Source of the DNA: Hemibagrus wyckioides
Lineage: Eukaryota > Chordata > Actinopteri > Siluriformes > Bagridae
Direction of reading: 5' to 3'
NCBI RefSeq assembly: GCF_019097595.1
Contig: NC_080720.1
Coordinates: forward strand, 29,668,352 to 29,732,351
Length of the DNA stretch: 64,000 bases
Position numbers and translations under genes: made by a program. Of the stretch, positions 23,560 to 53,424 are shown piece after piece (the stretch's first letter is position 1; every line of letters begins with the position of its first letter). The notes under the pieces were generated by a model. That model saw nothing but the letters and a program-made list of their open reading frames with translations, was not told the DNA's origin and did not search any database.

Positions 23560-23659
23560 ATCGTAACGCCCCCCTCATCCCAGTGTACCACGTACGGTAG
23601 TAGACCCGAAGATTGCCGAACGTTTCCGAATCCCCACGAAGTCCCATTTCCGCTTCAAG

Positions 23660-23670
<11 letters not shown>
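23560..23670 (+). promoter_or_regulatory. tab1: tab1 proximal promoter with YY1 and ETS-like motifs
   Basis: GC-richer than its flanks and TATA-less. CATTTCCGCTTC (about 23645-23656) is an ETS-like core on the reverse strand. AAGATGGCGGC (23658-23668) is the classical YY1 element, and it contains the start codon. Confidence 0.6.
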
Positions 23671-40119
<16,449 letters not shown>

Positions 40120-42611
40120 GGGCTCCAGAGAGAACAAATGGAGAATAGAGGCAGCTTCCAGCAGTACTGACATGTACAATGGATTCTAACGGCATGCTGT
40201 TACAACGAGAGCCGATTTCCTGCCTTCTCTAAGGACTTTATTAAGGCCGAAATGTTTAATAGCCTTGTTCTCCAGGTAATTCGCAAATTCCGGATTTCTG
40301 CCTTTTTGGAGCGTTGTTCAATTACAGGTTAGTTTTCTTTGGGCGACTAAATGCAAAATATATTATTCTTAATGTTATTATTAATGCTCTGATGTGACAT
40401 TTTTCTATTATAGCGTAACCCCTGCTGATCAGAGCCAAACAGATCAAATTTCATAAAATATCATGGTGATACTGATGACGTTACTGATAAAAAAAAAAAA
40501 AAAAAAAAAAAAATGCCATCATGTGACTACCAGGGAAACCATCACTCCACCATTCTTAGTTCCTACTCTCACGTTGTAAGTGAAAGCAATATGTTTATTT
40601 TTTTTTTAAATGTTAGCACAAACATCAGAAATGCGTTTCAGCATCCGAACAGATGGAACACATCCTGGGCATAACAGAGGAACTACTCTATTACTCAATT
40701 AGCCTATTGTTGCGTCACCCAGTTCAGAATTGTGACACAAGGACACAGCACTTTCAAGCCGCTTTGTTTGTATCGGGTAAAGCCGTAGTCCCGATAGTGG
40801 AATTCTGCACGCTAATATCACACAAGGATTTGCTTTCCTTGACCGACTTCTGATCGCCGACGATCCAAAAGGTTCCACTCTTTCTATTTTTTTAAGACCT
40901 CAACACTCCTCTCTCTCTGCAGATATCAAGGGACCCATTTCCAAGCGTTCGGATCAGTCGAAGAGACTGACGATATGCAAAATCAAATTGTCGTAGAGTA
41001 ATTATGACGATATTGTCGTTTAGCAAAAGGCTGAATGACAGCGAAGGTACTTCAGGGCATTTCCTAATGTGTCCTTACTGCATACGCTGATTACAATACC
41101 CTTTTTTTTTTTTTTTTTTAAATTACAAGTGTTATGTCTAATACGCCATGTTAATCCCTCCTTTTCACTCCTTTCTGCGTTAAAGGCAGGTATGCGAGAC
41201 GGCATGCACGAGAGTGATTTACCGCACACTGTACTGTTCTCCACCTTTTGTCATATTTTGGTTGTACTTTATTGGACAGTCTTGCAAATACTTTATATTT
41301 AACAGGTGAGTACATGGTGAGGCTGGAACTGCATACTAACCTATATTTTTCTTCAGCAGTACTCTGCATTACGGCGCAATAATAACACGTCATTCTTACA
41401 AGTCAGAATTTGAGTACAGTGCTGGAAGAAATTACTAAACCATTCTGAAGAAACCATTCTCTCTCCTTCAGCTATCCAAGGCCCAGGTTTCTGTTTTTTG
41501 ACAGATCTAGTCTTCTGCTGTCGTTCCTCCTCCTCCTCCTCCTCCTCCTCGGTTCGGAGATACTTTTCAGTTCGCCACGGGTGTAAAGAATGTTTATTCG
41601 AGTTACTGTAGCCTTCCTGTCAGCTCAGAGCAGCCTGGTAATTGTTCTTTGACCGTCTCATCAGCAAGGTGTTCATGTCCACACAGCTCAATAGACCTTT
41701 AGGTTCTGATTTCCACAGTCACTGAAATCAGACTGAAATTTCTGATGACTGAACACTTCTATAAGCAGCCGTTGATTGTAGTTTGTATTTAAGTCATATA
41801 TTTTTTTACTTATACCTATATATATATTCAGCTTTAAATGTTTGCATTAGGATTATAAATCTATTCAGCTCTGATAAGTATTGTACAGTACTGCTGAACA
41901 AACATGGGGTTTTATGCTTATAATATAGCAGGAATTATATTTAACTAGCACATACTCACCTTTTAAATAAGGTTGTAGCATACTGTAAAATAAAATGCTA
42001 CTGATGTTTAGGTTTTTTGTGTGTGTGTGTTATGTTGCTCTTTACAGCTGAGTTTCTAGTGCCTTGCTGAAATAAACATTAAAAGCTGTGATGCAGTGGA
42101 GGAGACAGCGTTACTGAATGCTTATTTTAATTATATTTGTACATTTCTCTTTTTTTGGTGGTGGAACATAAAGCTCAGTCCTTACTGCGCTGGTTGTTGG
42201 GTTTTTTTTTTTACTTCCCTTTGTGTCTCTGAAGATTTCGGTTCTTCCCTGTGTGTGTGTAGTGAAAGTGGAAGTGTTCTTGGTTCTTGGTAACAACCCA
42301 AATATATTATCCAAGTCGTTCTTTTTTTAACTGAGTGAACACTGAGTCTCTGAGATTTTATCCCATTTCACTGAACAAATCAGTCAGCCTAAAGTTTTAA
42401 AAATATGCACTGAATTGATTGCATTTTTGATTTTGTGAAGCCTGACTCCTGTTCTCCTTGTAACACTTGAGTCCTAAACGCAAAGCTAAATTAAGAGTTG
42501 GCACATTAAGAAAGTCATTTTACTCACACAATAATATCATAGCCATGGAAACTTGACTGACTTTAGCTCTTGCACTTAATATAATATAGAGGACACTGAT
42601 TTCAACTGACT
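40120..42611 (+). other. tab1 3' UTR and flanking intergenic DNA
   Basis: No coding exon. Contains a poly(A) run (40488-40513), a T-run (41103-41119), a (CTC)n run (about 41527-41551) and a candidate poly(A) signal AATAAA at 42071-42076. Confidence 0.55.
41563..41690. mobile_element. Tc1/mariner-like fragment
   Basis: CGCCACGGGTGTAAAGAATG, GAGTTACTGTAGCCTTCCTG and a CTCATCAGCAAGG stretch match the same transposon family as 38330-38690. Fragment only. Confidence 0.55.
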
Positions 42612-43053
42612 CCTGATATTGGTGTTGGTCCCCCTTTTATGCACTGTGTATTCTGACACCTTTCTATCAGAACCAGCATTAATTTTGAGCAACAGTAGCT
42701 CGTCTGTTGGATCAGATCACACGGGCCAGCCTTCGCTCTCCACGTGCATCAGTGAGCCTTGGCCGCCCATGACCCAGTCGCCGGTTCACCACTGTTCCTT
42801 CCTTGGACCACTTTTGATAGATACTGACCACTGTAGACCGGGAACACCCCACAAGAGCTGCAGTTTTAGAGATACAGTCATCTAGCCATCACAGTTTGGC
42901 CCTTCGTTAAACTCTTGCCCATTTTTCCTGCTTCTAACACATCAACTTTGAGGACAAAATGTTCACTTGCTGCCTAATATATCCCACCCACTAACAGGAG
43001 CCATTATCCGTTATTCACGTCAGTGTTCATAATGTTATGCCTGATCGATGTAT
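42612..43053 (-). mobile_element. Internally deleted Tc1-like element, second copy
   Basis: Same family and same internal deletion as 29548-30083: the transposase N-terminal part on the minus strand, with the catalytic half gone. The right terminal repeat is kept (CATAATGTTATGCCTGATCG plus ATGTA); the left repeat is lost. Confidence 0.82.
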
Positions 43054-43834
43054 ATACTGTAAGTTTCTTACACAAGTGGAAATATTAAGGACAATATTAA
43101 AAGGTTTCATTTTCAGAACAAATTAATTTGTATACAAATAGCCTAAGGTGAATTTTTACCAGTATGCAGTTTAACAGTTAACAATTTGTAAGTAGCAACA
43201 TTTTATTTTTTAACCAGGTCTCTCCAGAAATTTCCAGGAATTCCTATTTGCAAATATGACAAATTACCATTCAAGTGTGTGCTTAAGGGGAATTTTAACG
43301 CTTCCTTTACAATACTACTATACAATACTATTATCTTACATACTAGGAAGAGTATCATAACTCCTAATATTAGATTGTAACTCACTCACACTATCACATG
43401 TTAGATACAAATGCCTTTAATTACAGTTTTATTTGATCAAACACACACACACACTCAGAACCTTTCCTGGAAGGTACAGAGAAACGGTGGATAAACTCCA
43501 CACTAATGGCCTTACAAGAACACTAATAGTGGATTGCCATATGGGAATTTGTGAACTGACGGAGCGAACCTGCAGGCTACCACACTAATAATCTGGAAGG
43601 CTGGAAAACGTCTGGTGTACACAAAGCCTGATTAGAAACAGGACATTTCGTGCAGGAGTCCATCAGCTGCACACTGACATGCAATACCCTTCAGCTGACG
43701 GAGCACAGAAACGCCTCAACTCCAAGCTCTTGTTTTTACTCGTGTGTGTGTGTGTGTGTGTTTGTGTGCAGAGGCTGAAGTTTAAATAAAACAAAAAAGA
43801 AAAGTCATGTTTACACAACTTTACAATTTAGCTG
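43054..43834. other. Intergenic stretch
   Basis: Unique sequence with short CA (43440-43454) and TG (43743-43760) runs. Nothing else recognised. Confidence 0.6.
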
Positions 43835-46280
43835 TGTATCCATACACACCTACACAATGACCACTCTGTACACTAATATACACCTACACAATGACCACTC
43901 TGTACACTAATATACACCTACACAATGACCACTCTGTACACTAATATACACCTACACACTGTCCACTCTGTACACCAATATACACCTACACACTGTCCAC
44001 TCTGTACACCAATATACACCTACACAGTGTCCACTCTGTACACCAATATACACCTACACAGTGTCCACTCTGTACACCAATATACACCTACACAGTATCC
44101 ACTCTGTACACCAATATACACCTACACAGTATCCACTCTGTACACCAATATACACCTACACAGTGTCCACTCTGTACACTAATATACACCTACACAATGA
44201 CCACTCTGTACACTAATATACACCTACACACTGTCCACTCTGTACACCAATATACACCTACACACTGTCCACTCTGTACACCAATATACACCTACACAGT
44301 GTCCACTCTGTACACCAATATACACCTACACAGTGTCCACTCTGTACACCAATATACACCTACACAGTATCCACTCTGTACACCAATATACACCTACACA
44401 GTATCCACTCTGTACACCAATATACACCTACACAGTGTCCACTCTGTACACCAATATACACCTACACAGTATCCACTCTGTACACCAATATACACCTACA
44501 CAGTATCCACTCTATACACCAATATACACCTACACAATGTCCACTCTGTACACCAATATACACCTACACAGTATCCACTCTGTACACCAATATACACCTA
44601 CACAGTATCCACTCTGTACACCAATATACACCTACACAGTGTCCACTCTATACACCAATATACACCTACACAGTGTCCACTCTGTACACCAATATACACC
44701 TACACAGTGTCCACTCTGTACACCAATATACACCTACACAGTGTCCACTCTGTACACCAATATACACCTACACAGTGTCCACTCTGTACACCAATATACA
44801 CCTACACAGTGTCCACTCTGTACACCAATATACACCTACACAATGTCCACTCTGTACACCAATATACACCTACACAATGACCACTCTGTACACCAATATA
44901 CACCTACACAGTGTCCACTCTGTACACCAATATACACCTACACAGTGTCCACTCTGTACACCAATGTACACCTACACAATGACCACTCTGTACACTAATA
45001 TACACCTACACAATGACCACTCTGTACACCAATATACACCTACAGAGTGTCCACCCTGTACACTAATATACACCAATGTCCATTCTGTACACTAATATAC
45101 ACCTATACAATGTCCATTCTGTACACTAATATACACCCACAATGTCCACTCTGTACCCCAATATACACCTACACACTGTCCACTCTGTACACCAATATAC
45201 ACCTACACACTGTCCACTCTGTACACCAATATACACCTACACAATGACCACTCTATACACTAATATACACCTACACAATGTCCACTCTGTACACTCATAC
45301 ACACCAACAAAATGTCCACGCTGTTCACCAATATACACCTACGCAATGTCCACTCTGTTCACCAATATACACCTACGCAATGTCCATTCCGTACACTCGT
45401 ACACCAACAAAATGTCCACTCTGTTCACCATTACACACCTACGCAATGTCCACTCTGTTCACCAATATACACCTACGCAATGTCCATTCCGTACACTCGT
45501 ACACCAACAAAATGTCCACTCTGTTCACCATTACACACCTACGCAATGTTCACTCTGTTCACCAATATACACCAATATACACCTACGCAATGTCCATTCC
45601 GTACACTCTGTTCACCAACACGCACCTACGCAACGTCCACTCTGTTCACCAACACGCACCTACGCAACGTCCACTCTGTTCACCAACACGCACCTACGCA
45701 ACGTCCACTCTGTACACCAACACGCACCTACGCAACGTCCACTCTGTACACCAACACGCACCTACGCAACGTCCACTCTGTACACCAACACGCACCTACG
45801 CAACGTCCACTCTGTACACCAACACGCACCTACGCAACGTCCACTCTGTACACCAACACGCACCTACGCAACGTCCACTCTGTACACCAACACGCACCTA
45901 CGCAACGTCCACTCTGTACACCAACACGCACCTACGCAACGTCCACTCTGTACACCAACACGCACCTACGCAACGTCCACTCTGTACACCAACACGCACC
46001 TACGCAACGTCCACTCTGTACACCAACACGCACCTACGCAACGTCCACTCTGTACACCAACACGCACCTACGCAACGTCCACTCTGTACACCAACACGCA
46101 CCTACGCAACGTCCACTCTGTACACCAACACGCACCTACGCAACGTCCACTCTGTACACCAACACGCACCTACGCAACGTCCACTCTGTACACCAACACG
46201 CACCTACGCAACGTCCACTCTGTACACCAACACGCACCTACGCAACGTCCACTCTGTACACCAACACGCACCTGCACAGA
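43835..46280. repeat. 34-bp minisatellite array B downstream of tab1
   Basis: About 72 copies of a 34-bp unit made of ACCAATATACACCTACACA followed by GTGTCCACTCTGTAC. It differs from the array A unit at about 6 of 34 positions. Left part (to about 45300): AATATACACC units, CpG-free. Middle (45300-45600): mixed. Right part (45604-46272): about 20 virtually identical units with CGCACCTACGCAACG. Because 34 is not divisible by 3 and the unit has no stop in any forward frame, all three frames stay open (up to 399 codons); this is not evidence for a protein. Confidence 0.97.
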
Positions 46281-46839
46281 GGTTCACAACATAATGAAAC
46301 ATTATTCATATTGCTGTCAAGGGTTGTTATGTATCAATTAGCAAATAAACATCTACACCATGTTCACACTTTAACCCATATACACCTATTTTCTCCCCAA
46401 AACATAAAACACAACAGTTTACGTTGAGCACAATACCGGTTAGTGACATATTGACCGTAGGAAGCAGTTGCTACTAATAGAGTTGGGAAATTTCAGAAGA
46501 GAAAACTCCTCCACACTTCACGCTCCTCACAGACTGAAAATTCCCAAACCTGAAATATATGGATCCACCCACAATCATCACTAAAAGCTGGAAGGATTAT
46601 TGCACACACAAGAAAAGAAAAATCCAGACGTAATTATAACTATGATGTAATGATCCTGAAAGACTCTGGTTGTTTATTTGATTATTTATAAATAGTTCAG
46701 TGAGGTTTCCAGCTATAACTCATTGCACCAATGTGATACATCATGATTGCAGTGATGCTAGCTGCTCTCATTTATCCGCAATGTGAAAATAATACAGTTT
46801 TATACTCTTATAGCTTCATGGCACTCGGTTTCGGTTTAC
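46281..46839. other. Intergenic stretch upstream of the CpG-rich block
   Basis: AT-rich unique DNA, no gene recognised. Confidence 0.6.
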
Positions 46840-46921
46840 GATGTTGTTGTTTCGGAGTGCACACGCCCCTTTGCCCCACCGCTCCATCCCCTAACCCCCC
46901 TTCGCGTTCCCCCACCTCCCA

Positions 46922-46959
<38 letters not shown>

Positions 46960-47324
46960 AGCGACCAAACTGGGAGGAGGAGTCGTGGGCTCGTGCGATG
47001 CCCCTTCCATTCCCTTCCCTTCTCTTCCCTCCCTCCCTCTTCTTCGTATTCTTTTCAAGAGAGAATAAAAAAAAAACGGAGCGCGACGGGGGGAGCTGTT
47101 GGTGGTGCTGCGCGAGCGGAAAGGCGTCATTTTAGCCCAAATACGAGTCACGCAAAGAGCGGCACGAGCGTCGGCGAACACACGCCGAGCAAAAAAAGCG
47201 AAGGGAAGGGGTGGCGCCGGGAAGACGTCAAAAAAAAAGAGAAACAACAACAAAAAAAAAAAAATCGGCGTGCTTTGAAGGGCACGAGCGTCGGTTTCCT
47301 GTTCCACTCCGTCCGCATCACCAT

Positions 47325-47364
<40 letters not shown>

Positions 47365-47713
47365 AGCAATAACAGCAAAGCAATCAGGATGGCTCCGTCT
47401 TCCTCAGTGATCTCCGGCGCGAGGCATCGCCAGGGCTGCGGCGTCGGCGCGCGGTCGCTCGCGGGCGTCGTGTTCACGCGCGGCTGTCAGTGAAGCGCCC
47501 TCCCCAAGCTGCAGGTTCGCTCGCGCTTTCTCGCGGAGGATCCGGAGGCAGGCCGCCGTCCCAAATCTCTCTTGAATTTGAACGTAAAGCATGCCACTGT
47601 GTCCTGATCACCGAAACGGCAAAGTTTAACCGAGCTGGAAGCAAAACAAAGGCCGGATCTTCTTCGCTTTTAGCTTTCAGTGAATCTCTGGAGACCCCCA
47701 AACCGGGCGATGG
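46840..47713 (+). promoter_or_regulatory. CpG-rich promoter and first exon of an unidentified downstream gene (mgat3 by synteny?)
   Basis: Composition changes abruptly to GC- and CpG-rich, with a (GT)n run, A-runs and a (CAT)n(CAG)n tract (about 47319-47368). It ends in a consensus donor GCGATGG|GTAAGT at 47713/47714. An upstream ORF (47389-47493, 34 codons) opens MAPSSSVISGARH. A second ATG (47710) lies one base before the donor. In human, MGAT3 follows TAB1 and has a non-coding first exon with the coding sequence in one distant exon. That fits, but no MGAT3 coding sequence is visible here, so the identity is inference. Confidence 0.5.
47319..47380 (+). repeat. (CAC/CAT)n(CAG)n trinucleotide tract in the putative 5' UTR
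   Basis: CATCACCATCACCACCACCA, five or more CAT, then CAGCAGCAGCAGCAGCAA, within the CpG-rich exon. Confidence 0.9.
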
Positions 47714-47743
47714 GTAAGTGTGAGCTCTTTACACACTCCTGTC

Positions 47744-47748
<5 letters not shown>

Positions 47749-47810
<62 letters not shown>
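47749..47810. repeat. (AC)n microsatellite, about 60 bp
   Basis: Long pure AC run 36 bp after the 47713 donor. Confidence 0.97.
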
Positions 47811-47813
<3 letters not shown>

Positions 47814-50800
47814 GTCTACTTAGGATGACCGTGCACACGCGCGCCCGCGCATGTGTGTAATTTTCCTAAGCTGTTTGAAATGCAGTGTTACCTTGATTTG
47901 AAGGCACACGTGATGGCTGGCACGTGACAATCAACATCAGTTACTTATTACTCTTAATTTGCAAACGAAAAACCCGCGGTTCGAACCTCTAGTGAGCTTC
48001 ATCAGTCATCGGGAATAAATTGTGGAAATGTTCCAGATGATTCCAGGTTTTCTGAGGTCGAGCTGTGTCTCCTGTCAAAGCAGATACTTCTAAGAAAGCA
48101 CTATAGCTGCATACAATCCCAAGAGAGGTCTGTGATACACACTTCACATGAGCACAGTGTCAGGGAAGATGTCTCTTTCCTGGTTTGTTTCAGTGTAAAG
48201 TAAGTCTTTGTGGACTTGGTGCTTTCTGGGGACTTGGGAACATGACTAGCTGGGAGGTGTGTTTCTGTTGTTGTTTGTTTGTTTTTTTTTTTGGCTTATT
48301 TATTTTGAGAGGGAAAAATAACACGTACGATGAGGTACAGGAAAAGCTGCTATAACATAAGCGATATCAGGAACATCCGCGTGAAATGTAGCTATAGACG
48401 TTGTTAAAAGGCAATGATGTGTCGTCGATTAATGAATTAAAAAATTACAATCTATGGTGTACGAGGAATAAAATACTCAGTGACATGTCCTAGAAAAGCT
48501 TGATTTCTAAATCTGTATATTTTTAGAGCATTTCAAAGGGCGGATAATAGATTTTTCCACAGGCTTTCATAAATGTATAAGTACCCAGTACTCTATGCTT
48601 CATATCTTGAATGCTGCCTCGAACTTCCTTCAGTCGTTGTTAGTTGGATCAGTGTTTTTGAAGCATGCTGTTTTGTCATGGAGTTAAAAAAAGCTACCCT
48701 TAAGACTTTACCATCACCAATCTTTAGAAGAAAATAATAATGGTATAAAGCAAAGGGAGACTGTGGCTGATTTCTTTCTATCCCAGCCTGTAGATTCACA
48801 CAGTTTATCTGTGTTGTTAGGTGATGACGCCGAGCGAAACACCCCTACGTATGATTTGTGATATTTTTCAGCCCACTTCGCCGACACGTCCGTGACGCAT
48901 CGTGAGCCGTGATGGAGAAAACACGTTTGAAATAGAGCCGTGGGTTTAGTGAACATGAACAAGGTGGCTGTTTATCGTCCGAAGCTAAAAGTAGCCAAAG
49001 TACACACTGTCCAATCAAACGATGTTTTCTTCTGTGATCTGCTTGGTGCTGAAGGACTTTTCAGATATGAATGAGCTCCTGATTGAATCATTATCCCGCC
49101 TGGTTACAAATACGACAGACGTTTCGTTTATTAATCTCACAGTTTTCTGTGAGAAATAGCCCAACAGAATTCATGTGTAAAGCAATTCTTTGTAATGTGT
49201 TTAAAGTTTGCCTGGGCCTTTAGGCCATTTGATGCTGACAGTTTTCTAGTGTGGGCCTTCTCAGAGTCTCCAGTCTCAGAGGCTCACTGCTTTGCATAGC
49301 TTCAAGGTCTCATAACTCCCAGCACATCTGATCTAGTTCATCAGCTCATTATTAAGCATTTCGTGGGTTGGATGAGATGTGTTCGGAGCTGCGAATCCTT
49401 GAAATTGTGCACAGCCCCGGAGTGTAGATCAGAAAAGGTGTGGTAATGGTTCAGAATAAGGCTTGTTTTCCCTCTTAGCCTGACCGCTTGGATCAGCACA
49501 GTGATTAAGGGGAAGGAGTTGATGTAGCGATTCCCGCTCTTATGACTAGTGCTTTATTATTTTTTGCACAGTAAAACCAAGAGCTCTTCTATTAAACTTG
49601 AATAAAATATTCCCCCGATGGCTCAGAAATGACTCACATTGTTATACTCCGGTACTTTGGGTATCTTAGTTCAGGTTGGTCATCTTTGAATCTGGTTTCT
49701 GAAGTCAATCTTTTTGAACACCGCGAGTCACAGGATGGAAAGTACACTGCATTATCATGGTTAAAAGTTTGGGTTATTAGTGAATAAATATGGTTGGTGG
49801 TGAAAGTACAAAACTTTTCAGGCTTTCTTAAGAAATGCTAAAATTTGTGATGTGTCTGGACACTAAGTCTTCAGGCTACTGTAGCAACACTAAGAGAGTT
49901 TGAAGAGAAGCGAACGCCACTCATGCACAATTCTATTTTATTTGTTTGACATTTCAATACCATTTTACTGACATGCACAGCTGATGGGGATGTAAATTTT
50001 AGGCTATTTCTCCTCATTTTACACCTCATACATTAAACAAGGCCTTTAAAGGTGGAATTTGGTGGGCTGGTATTGTGGAAAGCTTTTGGGTTTTGGCCCT
50101 GCAGGACTCTGATACTTTTATCTTACGATATCATTTGATTTGAAATGGCCGCCCCAGATGGCACCACAGTTGCCAGTAAATGCTGAATAAAGATTGCTGT
50201 TACAACTCTGACGCCTCCAGCTCGTGGTTTGGTTTGGACATCGGAACACATTTTGCGAGAGGCAGTTGGGCAGCAGTGTGCAGATTGATACACAACACAT
50301 CACCCTTTCTCTCTGTGATGTGACAACCGTCTCTAACCGGGCCTCTGGCAAAGTCTCTCTGGTTCTCCCACCTTCTCTACTGCTGTTCCTGTTTCCCCTG
50401 AGGTGTGCTCTCTGAGACTGACAGCTGCATGTAACGCAACCACAACTCCTTTCTTGGAAAAGAAACAAGAGAGGTAAAGCATGGATGGGCGAGGTGAAAG
50501 GATAGATGAGAGTGCTCTCCCATGCTGTGCGCGACAAGACCGACTCCTCGTTAATTCTATCAGCAAGGGGTCTGATGCCTCAGAGCCGCTGGAGCTCGAA
50601 GCTGAATCTTAAACTTGGCCAGACGAACTCTCGGGCTTTCAAATGTTCAAGTATCTAGACCTGTTTTAGAATAAATGCACGTAAGTGGGATTTCTTCCTG
50701 GTAGTCGGCGTTAACTCGTTCATTGCTGTGTAACATTTGCTTTCAGTTTGATCAAGTTAGTTTTGTGTGAATGTTACAACATTCCGTTATGTACATTTGC

Positions 50801-53374
50801 ACTCCAGCGCCTTTGAATTCTCCGTTCTGATTGGTCAGTAATTCCAGATGCAAGACAAATCACAGCTTTATATTAACGCCCAGGTTCAGATACGTTCTAG
50901 TTTCTATAGTGGCCGCATTCACAGGGCTGACAAATGGGGAATTAACAGTTTTGGAAGGAGTCTCCAGTGTCACTGCTTTGTAACAGTCCGGTTTCTTATT
51001 TTTTTGGAAGTTTTGCAGCACTTAAAAATCTTAAAGACACCATATCTTGTTTCTTGGTAACGTGGCAAGCTGCGATAATAAATATTTAATTGTAGAAATA
51101 AACATGAGTCTTTTGAAACTGACACACTTCAGCTGCTGCAGCATAAGTGATAACTTGTTTCTACAACATTAAATGTAACCATTAATGGATAAAAAAAAAT
51201 AATAATGGCATGTCATTCTTTAATAAATAAAAGTAGCAGTTGATTGATTGCTGTTATGTAATAGGAACAAAGCACTATACCACATGCTGTAAATCCACCT
51301 TGTTGTTGATTATTATCCTTAAACGGCAAGCCTTGAAGCGTTTTCATTCTTAACTTAACAAGAACCTGTTTAAATACTTTTTAAGAAGTGAACTGAATTA
51401 TGAATTAAGGGCTAATCTGGAGATTTAGCTTGTTTTCATTTTCATTTCATACTGTGTTTAATTTATTTGGGTGAGTAAAAATGTATTACGGTATTTTATG
51501 CGTTTTAGTAAAGAGAGACTCGTTTGAACACATTTGAACATGGCTAATCACTTCAGGTAGTGGTGCGTTTAGCTGAAGTTACCCATCATTTTTCCTTCCC
51601 CTGGTACATGCTCAGCATTCATAATCTCCCATCACTTTTATTAATACGATTCAAAGCCAAGTGTGCTTATATCGCAAAAATCAGATACGTCCTCTAGTGA
51701 TTTAAAGGCTTAGAAGGCGTAATATGAAGAAACGCCTATTCTCTCTTCAGTAGAAAGGTTAACGTTCATAATTCGGTTAAATAGTTGTGATGAGTCGTTG
51801 TGATCTCAATACTGAGCAGAGTGAGTGTGAAGATCGTTGTAGCGGTTATCACGCAGCCCTTTTGTAATGGAAATATTGGCTAAGGATAGAGATTACAGGA
51901 GCAAATTCTGATTAAGTAGGTCATTTTTTTTTTTTTGGTCTTGATCAGCAGCGTTTAATGGCGTTGTTGAAAGCAGTGTGTGCTACAGATGGCGGAGATT
52001 TCAGAAGGAAGCCTGCTGAGGGGAGATTTCTTCAGCGCAATCAGCAAAAAGCTCCAAATACTGAGGGATTAAAAGCTAGTACCAGAAGACTTTTTCTTAA
52101 TAATTCTGGAACTCCTGAAGGGTTTAAACCAATGATATAAAAGATTAAAATGTTAAAGCGGCTAAATTTGCCCTGTGTGCTTCTTGAGGTAGCTCAGTAT
52201 TCGATGTTGGGCTCTGCTACTAGTTGACATGCTATGCTAGCAACGCCATAGCTGTGTGATTGTCTTTTTAATCAAATTATTCTGCTTATGTTTTTCAATT
52301 AACAACCTATAGTTATATCCTGTCATGCTTAACAAGAAGTGAAAGCTCTCAAGCCTTAATTAGCATGAAGCAAATCATGGCATGCTAATGCAAGGCTGCT
52401 AGTGTTTATTTCTTGTTAGCTGTATTAGCAGCATGGTGCTGTAGATTTCTTTTGGAGCCTCTGTTTCTGTCTGACTTTTCCTCACTAGTATCTGTTTTGT
52501 TTTTATTTTCTAACACCACTAGCAATGCTATATAGAGTAGCTCTTGATGGATGGATGGATGGATGGATGGATGGATAAATAGATTCCAAACTTCATGGTA
52601 GCTGTGAAGTTGGATCTTAGCTTCCCTTGTCCATGCTGCCAAATGGATAAAGCTGTGAATGTAGTTGCTCTTAAAACCCGAGCTGTGGTTTAAATTAAGA
52701 AAATGACTCCGCATGTTGTTGATGCCCCCCCCCCCAAATTCTCTAACATGGACACCATACACCCCGAACCCCCCAAGCCACAGTTGATGGTTAGGGGTTA
52801 TGATCGTGTGTTATATTACAGATATCATAGTGAACATTATTTATTTCGATGAGTGTCTTTGTATAAGGCTTCTGTTAGTTTAAGCAGTGATTCTTGCCAA
52901 TATGGTGTTTTAGATTACTTCGAAGTGTTAAGTATGATTACTACAATTTTTTTTTTTTTGCAAGTGTTTTCTTATCTACATTAAGAGCCAGCTGTTGAAT
53001 GATAGCAGAGGGAGTCTGATTCTGACTGGTTCACAGCACCTGCCCACTGCCCACGCTGTAACCACTCGATTTGATGTTTTATTGAGTGATGAGCTGTTAG
53101 GATGTCGAGTGTCAGTCCAATCAACGTTATGGTTGTCAGGTACATGCAAGACATCAGGACTCAAATGATAGACCCCGAACTTTATCGGTAGATGAGGGAT
53201 AATGCATACATGACTGTTTCGGGTTTGTTATGAACGGCTCACCGACTGTGATGCGATTTGCCAGGCACTTCAGAAATGATGGAACAGCTCCATCAGCTCA
53301 CACTTGTCCCTGAGCTCTTTCTATATAAGGCACCACAGCTTTCTCTCTCTCTCTCGTTCTCTCACTCTCTCTCC

Positions 53375-53424
<50 letters not shown>

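Noticed and set aside
43925..46427. Long open frames (up to 399 codons) of Tyr/Thr/His/Pro repeats
   Set aside because: They follow from a stop-free 34-bp unit; all three forward frames are open with the same period. No start context, splice signals or domain.
46743..47493. Frames of 130 and 236 codons across the CpG-rich block
   Set aside because: They run through GT repeats and A-runs with no domain. GC-rich leader sequence commonly gives chance frames; only the donor-bounded exon is supported.
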